Shown: positions 17,173-26,629, counted from the stretch's first letter. The stretch is 64,000 nucleotides of DNA from Bacteroidales bacterium (GCA_017649855.1 JAGCGA010000036.1:1-64000); one strand, 5' to 3'. Notes: generated by a model from the letters alone, not told the origin. Program-made: numbers and translations.

Positions 17173-17856
17173 TTGAAAAAACTTATCCATCTATTTATAT
17201 GTCTGCTTGCCTTTTTGACAATTTCATGCATCTGTGTATATCCAGATGATACATTTGGGTATATGGAAATTCCTTTTCCCGTCGAGACCTTTTTGCTAAA
17301 CACTTTGGATTATCCTATCGAAGTGCAATGCTACTACATTCCTTACAACAACAACCACACTTCAGGTTGGATTAACCATGAAGAGAAAATTTTTGGAGAC
17401 CCCGTCATCATTCAGCCAAGGGAGGCCAAAGTCATTATGGATTATGTTCTCCCCACAAAACTTGTCATCCGGAATGCGAATTCAGGCACACTTTTGTGGG
17501 AATATCAACAAAAACCTCCTTTCAAAGAGATGTATCCTACCCATGATGAAGCCTTGATAAGATTGGCAATGCCCGAAGAATCTTATGGCTTTTTGCCTAC
17601 AGATTCAGTTTTGCATATATATCCCCTCAACCCCGATGATTTTGCAACGGCTTGGTGGGACAAACAAGACCGGTATTTAGCACAAAACATTGACTGGGCG
17701 GAATATCCCATTTGGTACCAATATTTTTACGAAATAGACAACTCTTCCCATACGGAAAGTGGTAGAGTTAACTTCTATAGAGAAAACGCCAACGGTTATG
17801 CGGTAGTCCAGTTCCTGACCACCAACCATGCCGCGGCCTGCTTCCAGTGCCAATAA
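17173..17856 (+). CDS. Protease-partner protein (module 2), TTG start
   Basis: A 227-residue homologue of the protein at 15063, about half identical by eye. The TTG start at 17173 is chosen because the signal-like MKKLIHLFICLLAFLTISC follows directly and aligns with the ATG of the first copy; no ATG is suitably placed. Cys19 after LTIS is a plausible lipid-attachment site. Most divergence is in the middle and before the C-terminus, while the closing VQFLTTNHAAACFQ block is nearly identical, also in DNA. The stop lies 4 bases from the stop of the convergent bifunctional-nuclease gene, with no terminator between. Function unknown. Confidence 0.8.
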   Translation: MKKLIHLFICLLAFLTISCICVYPDDTFGYMEIPFPVETFLLNTLDYPIEVQCYYIPYNNNHTSGWINHEEKIFGDPVIIQPREAKVIMDYVLPTKLVIRNANSGTLLWEYQQKPPFKEMYPTHDEALIRLAMPEESYGFLPTDSVLHIYPLNPDDFATAWWDKQDRYLAQNIDWAEYPIWYQYFYEIDNSSHTESGRVNFYRENANGYAVVQFLTTNHAAACFQCQ

Positions 17857-17860
17857 CAAC

Positions 17861-18559
17861 TCACCCCCGCTTGTCAAGCTCCTGCTGGATCTTCTCCGCG
17901 AGTTCGTAGTCCTCGCTGTCCACCGCGGCATCCAACAGTTCCAGCAGCTCCTCCTTCGACATCTCAGCCAACTCGATACTGAACTCCGCTTCCCTCGATT
18001 CATTTTCTTCTTCAAGCAATCCTTCATGGTCATAAACCTCCATTGGGGCATTAAATGCGGGTCCTTCCTCAGGCTTTTCGTCATCTGCTTGATAATTCTC
18101 CTCGAAAATGTCGGAGCGGATATGGATCATCACCCCCAACTTTAAGGCTAATGCGATAGCATCGGAGGGACGGGCATCGATGTGGATGGTCTTGCCGTTC
18201 TGGTGGTTGATCAACACCATGTCTGCGTAATAGACCCCGTTTTCATAATGGATGATATTGACCATCAGCAGATCGCAGCGCGTATGCAGCGACAGCGTGT
18301 GGAAGAGTTCGTGGGTGAGCGGCCGATGCGTGGGCAACTTGTTCAGCTCCACCAGTATAGCTCTCGCCTCACTTTGGCCAATAATGATGGAGATGTAGCG
18401 GTTTGTGGGAACCTGATGGGTGCCTTGCTCGTCTTGCTCTTCACGGAGCTCCCGCAGGATGAGGGAAAAGGCATCCGTGGTTTGCGGAGAAGGCAAGACA
18501 TCCTCCACTCTCAGCTCTATCAGGCCGTTTTGCTCGGTGTTGGGGTTTGGAGTTTCCAT
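17861..18559 (-). CDS. Bifunctional nuclease-family (DUF151) protein with UVR motif
   Basis: A 232-residue protein. Residues ~15-150 form the DUF151/bifunctional-nuclease domain (RYISIIIGQSEARAI and the conserved IDARPSDAIALAL block). An acidic linker follows, and the last ~35 residues (EELLELLDAAVDSEDYELA) form a UvrB/UvrC-type helical hairpin. Family members have been described with RNase and DNase activity in plants; bacterial roles are poorly known. The ATG overlaps the purL stop by one base (TAATG), so translation is probably coupled to purL. Confidence 0.85.
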   Translation of the reverse strand: METPNPNTEQNGLIELRVEDVLPSPQTTDAFSLILRELREEQDEQGTHQVPTNRYISIIIGQSEARAILVELNKLPTHRPLTHELFHTLSLHTRCDLLMVNIIHYENGVYYADMVLINHQNGKTIHIDARPSDAIALALKLGVMIHIRSDIFEENYQADDEKPEEGPAFNAPMEVYDHEGLLEEENESREAEFSIELAEMSKEELLELLDAAVDSEDYELAEKIQQELDKRG

Positions 18560-21500
18560 TATTTCGTGAAATACTCTACCGCATTGCGGAAGATATCCTG
18601 ATCCTTGTTGCCGTCCACATTCTTGAAAAGATTCTCGCCCTTGCGCTCACTGTGACCCATCTTGCCAAGAATCAGACCGTCAGGGGAGATGATACCCTCA
18701 ATGGCATAGAAGGAGCCGTTGGGATTGTCGGCGGGATTCATCGTTGGATTGCCATGTTCATCACAATACTGGAAGGCGACCTGCCCGTTCTCGAAGAGAC
18801 GTTGGGCCATCTCCTTGGTGACGATGAACTTGCCTTCGCCATGGCTGACGGCGATGGTGTGAACATCCCCGACTTGGAAAGAGGAGAGCCACGGCGAGTG
18901 GACCGAAGCCACACGCGTGCGCACCAGACGGGAAATGTGACGGTTGATGTTGTTTCGATAGAGGGTCGGCGACTGCGCATTGACCTCCCCTATCTTGCCG
19001 TCAGGCAGCAAGCCTGACTTCACCAGGGCTTGGAATCCGTTACAGATACCCAAGATCAACCCTTTGCGTTGCAAAAGGCCCTCCACCGCAGCTTTTATCT
19101 TAGCCTGGTTCAAGACATTGGCAATGAATTTACCACTGCCGTCGGGCTCATCTCCCAGACTGAAGCCACCACACAACGCCAAGATATGGGATTCCTCAAT
19201 GGCCGATGCCAACTCGTCAATAGAATCATTGATCTCTTTTTCGTTCAGGTTGCGGAAGACAAAGATCCGCGGCTCGGCTCCGGCATCCTCAAAGGCCTTG
19301 GCCGTATCGTAGTCGCAGTTGGTTCCCGGGAAGACCGGCAGGATGACCTTGGGCTTAGCCACTTTGACTTCCTTCGCAGCGGTCTTGACAGAGGCCATCT
19401 TGGAGGAGAACTCTTCGCCCACCGACTGGGTCTCGTTGGCACACATCTCCGGATAGAGACGGTCATAGAGCCCTCGCCAAGCAGCCAAACAAGCGGCCTT
19501 GTCTAGCTGCTCGCCATTGACGACAAACTGCTCGTCCACCTTGCCCAGCAAGATGGCATACTCGGCATCCAGGGGAGTAGTGCTCTCCACCACGAAACTG
19601 CCATAGCCGTAGTCAAACAGGTTGAGGTCCGTTTGGATGTTGAAGCCGAGGTCGTTGCCGAAGCTCATCTTGCAGAGAGCTTCCATGATGCCGCCAAACT
19701 GCAGGGTGAAAGCCGAACAGATGTGGCCTTGGCTTATCTCACGATGAACGAAGTCGAAGATGCGCTTGGTCTGGTCGATATTGGGAAGACTGTTTTCTAT
19801 CTTGTTTTGGATGAAGTAGATATAATTACCCTTCTGCTTGAATTCCGGGGAGATGATCTGTCGGGCATCGGCGGGAGTGATCGCGAAAGAGACAAAGGTA
19901 GGCGGCACATGCATATCCTTAAAGGTGCCACTCATGGAGTCCTTGCCACCCAACGATGCCAATTCAAAGGCTTTGAGCATCCAGACAGAGCCGAGCATGG
20001 CAGCCACGGGCTTGCCCCAGCGCTCGGGCACACCGGCCATCTTCTCGAAATACTCCTGGAAGGTGAAACGGATGGTCTTGTAGTCGGCACCGGTGGCCAC
20101 CACCTTGGACATCGATTCGAGGATCGCGAAGATGGAAGCATGGAAGGGCGACTTGCAGGCGATGAAGGGGTTATAGCCAAAGGCCATCACTGAGCAGGTG
20201 TTGGTATGTCCGTGCAGCACAGGCAATTTCTGTACAGAGGCCTGCGCCTCGGTGAGTTGGTGTTTGCCACCGAATGGCATCAGCACGGTAGTGGCGCCGA
20301 TGGTGGCGTCAAACATCTCGATGAGGCCCTTCTGAGAGGCCACATTGGGGTTGGTAAGACAGTTGATGACACGCTCTTGCATGGTGTTGCCTTTCACAGG
20401 CTCCGCCGCCAACACATCCTCGGGAATCTCATTGACCACCGCCTCCGTCTTCTGGCGCACACCATTGGTGTTGATGAAGTCGCGGCTCAGACTGACGATG
20501 GTCTTGCCGCGCCACGTCATGGTGAGACGGTTGTCGTCGGTAACGTAGGCGATAATGTTGGCTTCCAGATTCTCCTGACGGCAATACTCGAAGAACTGAT
20601 CCACATCTTGTTTGTCCACCACCACGCTCATCCGTTCTTGGGATTCGCTGATAGCCACCTCGGTGCCGTTAAGGCCCTTGTATTTGGTTCTGACCGTATC
20701 CAAGTCGATGATGAGGCCGTCGGCCAGCTCACCGATGGCGACGCTGACGCCGCCGGCGCCGAAGTCGTTGGACTTCTTGATGAGACGAGTCACCTCGGGA
20801 CGACGGAAGAGGTGTTGGATTTTGCGCTCTTCGGGAGCGTTACCCTTCTGCACCTCCGCGGCGCAGGTGTCGAGGGATTTCTCGTTATGCTCTTTGGAAG
20901 AACCTGTGGCACCGCCGATGCCGTCACGGCCCGTGCGGCCGCCGAACATGATGATGACATCGCCGGGCTGCGGCCGCTCACGGCGCACATGGTCTTGCGG
21001 GGCCGCACCGACCACCGCACCGATCTCCAGACGCTTGGCACGGTAATTCTGATGATAGAGCTCGCGCACGTGCGTGGTGGCCAGACCAATCTGGTTGCCA
21101 TAGGAAGAATAACCCGCCGCGGCACTCTTGGAGATCACTGACTGCGGCAACTTGCCCTCGATAGTCTCACTGATGGGCGCGTTGATGTCACCGGCACCCG
21201 TCACGCGCAACGCCTGATAGACGTAGCTACGACCACTCAGAGGGTCGCGGATGGCTCCGCCCACACAGGTGGCAGCACCGCCAAAAGGCTCTATCTCCGT
21301 AGGATGGTTGTGAGTCTCGTTCTTGTACATCAACAGCCATGGCTCCTTCTTGCCATCCACCTCCACGGTGATGCAGATGCTGCACGCATTGTTCTCCTCC
21401 GAAACCTCCATGTCGGGCAGATTACCCGCCTTGCGCTCGTATTTGCCGTTGATGGAGGCCATGTCCATCAACGTCTGAGGTTTCTCACGGTCGCCATAGA

Positions 21501-22272
21501 CCTCCTTGCGCAAAGCAAGGTACTGATTGTAAGCGTCCTGCAACTGCTGCTGGAAGGTTGACGGCTTGAAGATGATCTTTGTCAACTCCGTTTCGAAGGT
21601 GGTATGACGACAATGGTCGCTCCAATAGGTGTCCAACAGCCGGATCTCCGTATCGGTGGGGTTGCGATGCTCTTCATCGCGGAAATAGGTCTGGATGAAC
21701 ACCAAATCTTCCAGCGACATGGCCAATCCCATCGTCTGTCGAAACTCTTGCAGGCGCTCCCGGGACCATTGGATGAAGTCCTCATAAACGGGCACATCCT
21801 GCACCTCGGGAGTCTCCGTCAACTCCAACACCTGCATGTTCTTCTCACGGGCCTCCACCTCGTTGATACAATACTTCTTGATCTGTTGATACTGGACATC
21901 TGTTAGGTCGGCATCCAGAATATACAGCGTGGAGCTCTTGATCACCGCCTGGGTCTTGGGATCCAATAGGGCAAGACACTGCATGGCGCTGTCCGCACGC
22001 TGGTCAAACTGGCCGGGCAGGAACTCCACGGCCACAAACGGATGTCCGGCATAGTCCACCGACTCATACACATTGTCCGTCACAGGCTCGGAAAAGATGA
22101 CAGACTTGGCCTGCTCCAACAGCGACTCCTCAATATGGAAGATGTCATACACCTTCAGCAGACGGAGCTGCCGAATATGCAAGTTGAAGTTAGTATTCAG
22201 GGTGTTTTTCAGACTCTCGGCCTCCACATTGAAGCCTTGTTTTTTTTCTACGAAGATTCGGGCATTAAGCAT
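18559..22272 (-). CDS. purL: Phosphoribosylformylglycinamidine synthase
   Basis: Converts FGAR, glutamine and ATP to FGAM in purine synthesis. This is the large single-chain form (1237 residues) with N-terminal, two AIR-synthase-like and C-terminal glutaminase domains. ATG 22272 is chosen because it gives MLNARIFVEKK and lies 25 bases after a -7 box at 22297-22304; the frame continues upstream through the promoter and is rejected. The glutaminase has FPGTNCDYDTA, the nucleophile Cys1077 in GICNGFQ, and SHGEGKF with the His and Glu partners. It is followed by the bifunctional-nuclease gene in a TAATG overlap. Confidence 0.97.
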   Translation of the reverse strand: MLNARIFVEKKQGFNVEAESLKNTLNTNFNLHIRQLRLLKVYDIFHIEESLLEQAKSVIFSEPVTDNVYESVDYAGHPFVAVEFLPGQFDQRADSAMQCLALLDPKTQAVIKSSTLYILDADLTDVQYQQIKKYCINEVEAREKNMQVLELTETPEVQDVPVYEDFIQWSRERLQEFRQTMGLAMSLEDLVFIQTYFRDEEHRNPTDTEIRLLDTYWSDHCRHTTFETELTKIIFKPSTFQQQLQDAYNQYLALRKEVYGDREKPQTLMDMASINGKYERKAGNLPDMEVSEENNACSICITVEVDGKKEPWLLMYKNETHNHPTEIEPFGGAATCVGGAIRDPLSGRSYVYQALRVTGAGDINAPISETIEGKLPQSVISKSAAAGYSSYGNQIGLATTHVRELYHQNYRAKRLEIGAVVGAAPQDHVRRERPQPGDVIIMFGGRTGRDGIGGATGSSKEHNEKSLDTCAAEVQKGNAPEERKIQHLFRRPEVTRLIKKSNDFGAGGVSVAIGELADGLIIDLDTVRTKYKGLNGTEVAISESQERMSVVVDKQDVDQFFEYCRQENLEANIIAYVTDDNRLTMTWRGKTIVSLSRDFINTNGVRQKTEAVVNEIPEDVLAAEPVKGNTMQERVINCLTNPNVASQKGLIEMFDATIGATTVLMPFGGKHQLTEAQASVQKLPVLHGHTNTCSVMAFGYNPFIACKSPFHASIFAILESMSKVVATGADYKTIRFTFQEYFEKMAGVPERWGKPVAAMLGSVWMLKAFELASLGGKDSMSGTFKDMHVPPTFVSFAITPADARQIISPEFKQKGNYIYFIQNKIENSLPNIDQTKRIFDFVHREISQGHICSAFTLQFGGIMEALCKMSFGNDLGFNIQTDLNLFDYGYGSFVVESTTPLDAEYAILLGKVDEQFVVNGEQLDKAACLAAWRGLYDRLYPEMCANETQSVGEEFSSKMASVKTAAKEVKVAKPKVILPVFPGTNCDYDTAKAFEDAGAEPRIFVFRNLNEKEINDSIDELASAIEESHILALCGGFSLGDEPDGSGKFIANVLNQAKIKAAVEGLLQRKGLILGICNGFQALVKSGLLPDGKIGEVNAQSPTLYRNNINRHISRLVRTRVASVHSPWLSSFQVGDVHTIAVSHGEGKFIVTKEMAQRLFENGQVAFQYCDEHGNPTMNPADNPNGSFYAIEGIISPDGLILGKMGHSERKGENLFKNVDGNKDQDIFRNAVEYFTK

Positions 22273-22296
22273 AAGACGGTGTTTTTTTTCAGGTGG

Positions 22297-22304
22297 CAAA
22301 AATA
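22297..22304 (-). promoter_or_regulatory. -7 promoter box of purL
   Basis: TATTTTTG on the minus strand. It diverges from the envC-like promoter at 22385 within a 141-base intergenic region. Confidence 0.6.
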
Positions 22305-22384
22305 ATAAAAAATATCGGGTGTCAATTAACGTTATTCTGTTTATAAAATAATTCATCAGATAAAAAAAACATTGGGCAATAACG

Positions 22385-22392
22385 TATCTTTG
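22385..22392 (+). promoter_or_regulatory. -7 promoter box of the envC-like/engB operon
   Basis: TATCTTTG, 21 bases before the ATG at 22414. Confidence 0.6.
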
Positions 22393-22413
22393 CAACTTTA
22401 ATATTCCCGTATT

Positions 22414-23733
22414 ATGCAATATCACGCTCGATATATTCCAAAATGGCTGTTTTTGTGGGTCATCATCCTCGGATTATGCGCCTATTCTCCCGTCTATGGG
22501 CAAAAGAAAAGCAGTTCACAGCTCAAGCAGGAGAAGCAAAAACTGGAAAAAGAGATAGCCAACACGCAGAGTCTGTTGAAGAAGACGGAGAAAAACCAGC
22601 AAGCCTCCCTGCAGCAGGCGGCAGTTTTACGGCAGCAGATCAACAACCGGGAGAAATATATCACCACCCTCAACAACGAGATCTTGCAGATAGAGGTGCA
22701 ACAAGAAGACAACCAGCAGACCATCAACACTTTGCAGAAGAAGTTGGAATATATGAAAACCGACTATGCGCAGATGGTCTATATGGCTTATCGCCATCGC
22801 AGGCTGATGGACAAGATCACCTTTGTTTTGGCAGCGGACAATTTCCGGCAGATGTTCCACCGCCTCCGATACTATGCCATGATTTCCAAAAGTATGCACG
22901 ATCAGGTGGCACAGATCAACAGCACCCGGGATGAGTTGCAGCAGAAAAACGAGGAGATCATCCAACTGAAAGGGCAGAAACTGAACGTCCTGTCTGGCAA
23001 AGAGAGGGAGATCAAACAGTTGGAGAAAGACCGGAATCAGAAGACCAAGAATGCTGAAGCCCTGAAGAAGAAATCGCAGCAGCTGAGTGCGGAGTTGAAG
23101 AAAAAACAGCAGGAGCGCAAGAAGATAGATGCGGCCATCCAGGCAGCCATCAAAGCGGAGATTGCGGCGGCCAATGCCAAGAGCGGCAAGAGCTCTTCGG
23201 GAAGTGCCAGTTCCGCCTCCTCCAGCAGTAAGAGCAGCAGCAGCTCCGCCTCCACCACCACCAGCATCTCCACCAGAAGTTCCGCCACCATCACCCTCAC
23301 CCCTGAGGAAAAGAGCCTCAACAACTCCTTCATCAACAACAAAGGCAGCCTTCCATGGCCTGTCGCCAAAGGTGCCAAGGTGGGTGACTACGGCAACTAC
23401 CCGCATCCTGACGTGCCTTCCGTGACGGTAGAGAGCCATGGCATCGACATTATGACCGAGGCCGGCACGCCCGTCCGGGCCATCTTCCAAGGGGAAGTGA
23501 CGGCCGTGCTGGACATTATGGGCTCCAAGGTGGTCATGATCCGCCACGGTGAATATATCTCCGTATATCAAAATGTCACCGGCGTCAAGGTGAAGAAGGG
23601 CGACAAAGTGACAACCAAACAGACCATCGGGACCGTGGCGAAAAACAGCGCCACCAACACCTATGAATTACATTTCGAGCTATGGAGAAACGATGCACAT
23701 GTAAATCCGAATAGCTGGTTAGCAAGAAGATAA
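22414..23733 (+). CDS. EnvC-like murein hydrolase activator with degenerate LytM domain
   Basis: A 439-residue protein. A signal peptide (about 1-29, ending YSPVYG) precedes a long coiled coil (about 35-250, rich in Lys, Gln and Glu). A Ser/Thr-rich linker (about 255-300) leads to a C-terminal M23/LytM domain. The metal-site motif HxxxD is broken (Ser341 where His is expected before GID345) and the usual HLHFE reads ELHFE (Glu418). Catalysis is therefore unlikely. Such degenerate LytM factors activate amidases during cell separation, as EnvC does. It starts the operon with engB, 2 bases downstream. Confidence 0.85.
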   Translation: MQYHARYIPKWLFLWVIILGLCAYSPVYGQKKSSSQLKQEKQKLEKEIANTQSLLKKTEKNQQASLQQAAVLRQQINNREKYITTLNNEILQIEVQQEDNQQTINTLQKKLEYMKTDYAQMVYMAYRHRRLMDKITFVLAADNFRQMFHRLRYYAMISKSMHDQVAQINSTRDELQQKNEEIIQLKGQKLNVLSGKEREIKQLEKDRNQKTKNAEALKKKSQQLSAELKKKQQERKKIDAAIQAAIKAEIAAANAKSGKSSSGSASSASSSSKSSSSSASTTTSISTRSSATITLTPEEKSLNNSFINNKGSLPWPVAKGAKVGDYGNYPHPDVPSVTVESHGIDIMTEAGTPVRAIFQGEVTAVLDIMGSKVVMIRHGEYISVYQNVTGVKVKKGDKVTTKQTIGTVAKNSATNTYELHFELWRNDAHVNPNSWLARR

Positions 23734-23735
23734 TT

Positions 23736-24353
23736 ATGATCATCAAGCAAGCTGAATACATACAAAGCACCACAGACTGGCGTAAATGTCCGCCGGCAAC
23801 CATGCCGGAGTATGCCTTTATTGGCCGCTCCAATGTGGGCAAGTCTTCCCTCATCAACATGCTGGTGAACAACAAAAAGCTGGCCAAGACCTCCTCAAAG
23901 CCTGGCAAAACACAGACTATTAACCACTTCCTTATCAACAAGAGCTGGTATCTGGTGGACCTGCCCGGATACGGCTATGCAACCATCTCCAAGACAGTAC
24001 GCGACAGATGGAGGAAGATGATCTCCGACTATCTGCAATTACGCGAGAACCTGCAGATTGTCTTCGTTCTCATCGACTCCCGACTGGAACCGCAAAAGAT
24101 AGACCTGGAGTTCATCAACAGCCTCGGCGAGCGGGAGATTCCCTTTGCCCTGATCTTCACCAAAGCCGACAAGATCTCAGGCGGCAAGGTGCAGGGCAAT
24201 ATGCAACGAATGAAAAATGCGCTCTCAGAACAATGGGAAGAGATGCCCTTGATGATAGCCACCTCTGCTGAGACATGCTACGGAAAAGACCGTGTACTCA
24301 ATCTGATTGAAGAGATAAACCAACAATATTCAACCCAACAATCCGAACAATGA
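23736..24353 (+). CDS. engB: Ribosome biogenesis GTPase YsxC/EngB
   Basis: A 205-residue GTPase needed for assembly of the large ribosomal subunit. The G1 P-loop GRSNVGKSS spans residues 30-38, G3 is in DLPGYGYA, and G4 is in FTKADK. Length and motif order fit the family. It is preceded by the envC-like gene and overlaps the next gene by 4 bases (ATGA), indicating one mRNA. Confidence 0.95.
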   Translation: MIIKQAEYIQSTTDWRKCPPATMPEYAFIGRSNVGKSSLINMLVNNKKLAKTSSKPGKTQTINHFLINKSWYLVDLPGYGYATISKTVRDRWRKMISDYLQLRENLQIVFVLIDSRLEPQKIDLEFINSLGEREIPFALIFTKADKISGGKVQGNMQRMKNALSEQWEEMPLMIATSAETCYGKDRVLNLIEEINQQYSTQQSEQ

Positions 24354-24781
24354 AAAGAATCATCTTCATTTTATGTGTAGGCCTTATGTGTTTCACCTGT
24401 TGTAAAACCTCAAAAAAAGCTACTTCCAACGACATGCCTCTTTGTGGCACCCAATGGAACCTGGTGGATATTGAGCAGACCCCCCTCCCCGAGAAGCTGC
24501 CTGTCCAGCCCTTCATCATCTTTGATGAGGAGGGTGGCTATCATGGCAACCTGGGGTGCAATGAATTCATGGGCACCTATTACCTGAACAAGCAGAAGAT
24601 GAAGATGGAGTATTCCGGAGCCACCAAGAAACTCTGCAAAGATATGGAAACAGAGAAAGCCTTCTTAAAGGCTTTGAAGGCTTCCATCAACAATTTCTAC
24701 ATTGACGGAAACATCTTGATCTTATCGGAAGGTTCCAAGGAGATCATGCGGTTTGAAGGCACCACTCCTACAGAAGAGTAG
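24350..24781 (+). CDS. META-domain (HslJ-like) lipoprotein
   Basis: A 143-residue protein with a lipoprotein signal ending MCFTCC (Cys17 or Cys18). The META-domain pattern follows: GTQWNLVDIE, FDEEGGYHGNLGCNEFMGTYYL and EKAFLKAL. HslJ proteins are envelope proteins linked to stress or antibiotic tolerance in enterobacteria; the role here is unknown. Its ATG overlaps the engB stop. A strong bidirectional terminator follows. Confidence 0.85.
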   Translation: MKRIIFILCVGLMCFTCCKTSKKATSNDMPLCGTQWNLVDIEQTPLPEKLPVQPFIIFDEEGGYHGNLGCNEFMGTYYLNKQKMKMEYSGATKKLCKDMETEKAFLKALKASINNFYIDGNILILSEGSKEIMRFEGTTPTEE

Positions 24782-24835
24782 GCGTTTGCATTTCCTCTAA
24801 AATGCCATCCAAGAGAATAGTGAAGGCATTTATCA

Positions 24836-24865
24836 AAGAAGCGTGCTGAGAACAGCACGCTTCTT
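24836..24865. terminator. Bidirectional terminator
   Basis: Perfect 12-bp stem AAGAAGCGTGCT / AGCACGCTTCTT with loop GAGAAC, between convergent genes ending at 24781 and 24887. Confidence 0.85.
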
Positions 24866-24886
24866 ATTATTTGATGAATCCCCGTT

Positions 24887-26629
24887 TTACTTGGCCTGGA
24901 TATTGTTTCCGCAATCATCGACAATCATCTTGTACCACTTCTGCGGATATTCCGGCTGGTCAGGAAATACAACCTGCGGGTTGGCGGTTCCGTTGGTCAG
25001 GAATTTGCCGTTCTCCTCTTTCTTGACGTTACCATCGTGATATTTCACCAGCAGGTATTCAAACAGATGGTTCCACTCGTTGACCACATTGGAGGCAGCC
25101 TGAGCGGAGTACTGGTTGAGTTGGATGCGGGCCTTCTCAGGATCAGACTTACAAAGATCGGCCAGCTTGTTGGAAAGTTCGTTGGTCTCTTTGATGAAAT
25201 GGTTCTCCCAATAGTCCTGTTTCTCATTGATATGCTTGATCATATCGCTATAGCGGGTATAGGCATAGTTGCTGACTTTGGTAAAGGTCCAGAAGGCGGC
25301 GGTAGGGGAATACTCGAACATGGAGCCATTGCCTTCAGCGTATTGCATCGGTATTTTGTTGATGCCGCAGAACATGGGCACGAAGCAGGAGCTGGCGCAG
25401 TCGTCCACGCCAAACCAGAAGATACCGCCCACCATGTCGGGGAGCCAGTTACGGCATTGTGCCACGAAGGTGAAGCCAGTCTGTTGGGTTGCTGTAGCGC
25501 GCTCGTGGATATAGTCTTTCCCGTTATAGGACCACGTCATAGGTCTCCAGCGGTAAGGGCAGGCGTAGGGGCCGGCACCAAGGTCTTTGGTCATGTCCAT
25601 GGAGGAGCCCTCATAGTGGTCGCGCATCAAGTTCATCACAAAGCGCACATCGATCTGGTTCTTGTTGGCTGGTTTGATCCAGAGGGGCATGCGGTGGCTG
25701 AGGTTGTCGCCACGAGCATAGTCTTCATATTGGGCCATCTGACCCGGGTTGCAGCGGTAGAAGCCCATCCAGACGCGAGCGTCACAGAAGCGGGCACCGC
25801 TGAAGTCGATGGGGTTGAACGCATCACAGAAGCTGAAGTCGGCGGGTTTGCCATCCTTGGGATAGAGGCCGGCCAACTTGGCAAAGTCCACAATCTCGGC
25901 AGAGTAGACAGTCTCCACGGTGGGAAGGAAGATCTTGCTCAGCTCCTTGCTGGTGATGGAGGTCTTGCCATCACGCATGGGGAACGTGCTGATACGAGAC
26001 TGGTTGGCATGTCCGCAGATATAGCCATCAGGGATGCGACGGGCCACCCACACGGCGCCGGTGCTCCACTCTTTGGCCACCTTACCTTTGGCATCATAGA
26101 GGGTCTCTCCCTTGCCGATCAGGTCCATGACCCAAGCCTCGTTGGGATCCACGAAGGAGAAGGACTCACCCTCGCTGGCATAGCCATATTGGGCAATCAA
26201 CTCCACCATCACCTTGATAGCCTCACGGGCATTGCGTGCACGCTGCAGCGTGATGTAGATCAGAGAACCATAGTCGAGCAGACCATGTCCCTCCTCCAGC
26301 TGCTTGATACCGCCATAGGTGGTCTCTCCAATAGCCAACTGGAATTCGTTCATGTTGCCTACCACAGAATAGGTGTGCGGCACCTGCGGGATCTGACCGA
26401 GCAGCTTGCCTGAATCCCACTCGATGACATTCATCATGGAGCCCACGGGATGATCAGCGGCAGGACGATAATACAGTTCACCATAGAGCTGATGAGAGTC
26501 AGCCGAATAGGTCAGCATGCAGGAGCCATCCTTGCTAGCCCCCTTGGTGATGATAAAGTTGGTACAAGCCATCGTGGTGCCGATACAGAGCAAACCACAC
26601 AGCCAAGTCAAAAGGAATGCTTTTTTCAT
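24887..26629 (-). CDS. Secreted C69-family dipeptidase
   Basis: A 580-residue peptidase of family C69 (U34). The signal peptide ends at Ala21 and is followed directly by CTNFIITKGASKDGS, so cleavage exposes Cys22 as the N-terminal nucleophile. This Ntn-hydrolase layout is typical of exported dipeptidases. Family residues such as TYSADSHQLYG, GETTYGG and DPNEAWVMD are present. Probably releases or degrades dipeptides in the periplasm, fitting a peptide-fermenting lifestyle together with the S46 peptidase at 42801. The promoter lies in dispersed repeat copy B. Confidence 0.92.
   Translation of the reverse strand: MKKAFLLTWLCGLLCIGTTMACTNFIITKGASKDGSCMLTYSADSHQLYGELYYRPAADHPVGSMMNVIEWDSGKLLGQIPQVPHTYSVVGNMNEFQLAIGETTYGGIKQLEEGHGLLDYGSLIYITLQRARNAREAIKVMVELIAQYGYASEGESFSFVDPNEAWVMDLIGKGETLYDAKGKVAKEWSTGAVWVARRIPDGYICGHANQSRISTFPMRDGKTSITSKELSKIFLPTVETVYSAEIVDFAKLAGLYPKDGKPADFSFCDAFNPIDFSGARFCDARVWMGFYRCNPGQMAQYEDYARGDNLSHRMPLWIKPANKNQIDVRFVMNLMRDHYEGSSMDMTKDLGAGPYACPYRWRPMTWSYNGKDYIHERATATQQTGFTFVAQCRNWLPDMVGGIFWFGVDDCASSCFVPMFCGINKIPMQYAEGNGSMFEYSPTAAFWTFTKVSNYAYTRYSDMIKHINEKQDYWENHFIKETNELSNKLADLCKSDPEKARIQLNQYSAQAASNVVNEWNHLFEYLLVKYHDGNVKKEENGKFLTNGTANPQVVFPDQPEYPQKWYKMIVDDCGNNIQAK

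Noticed and set aside
14788-17856. Insertion sequence or transposon as cause of the duplication
   Set aside because: No transposase, terminal inverted repeats or target-site duplications are seen around or between the modules.
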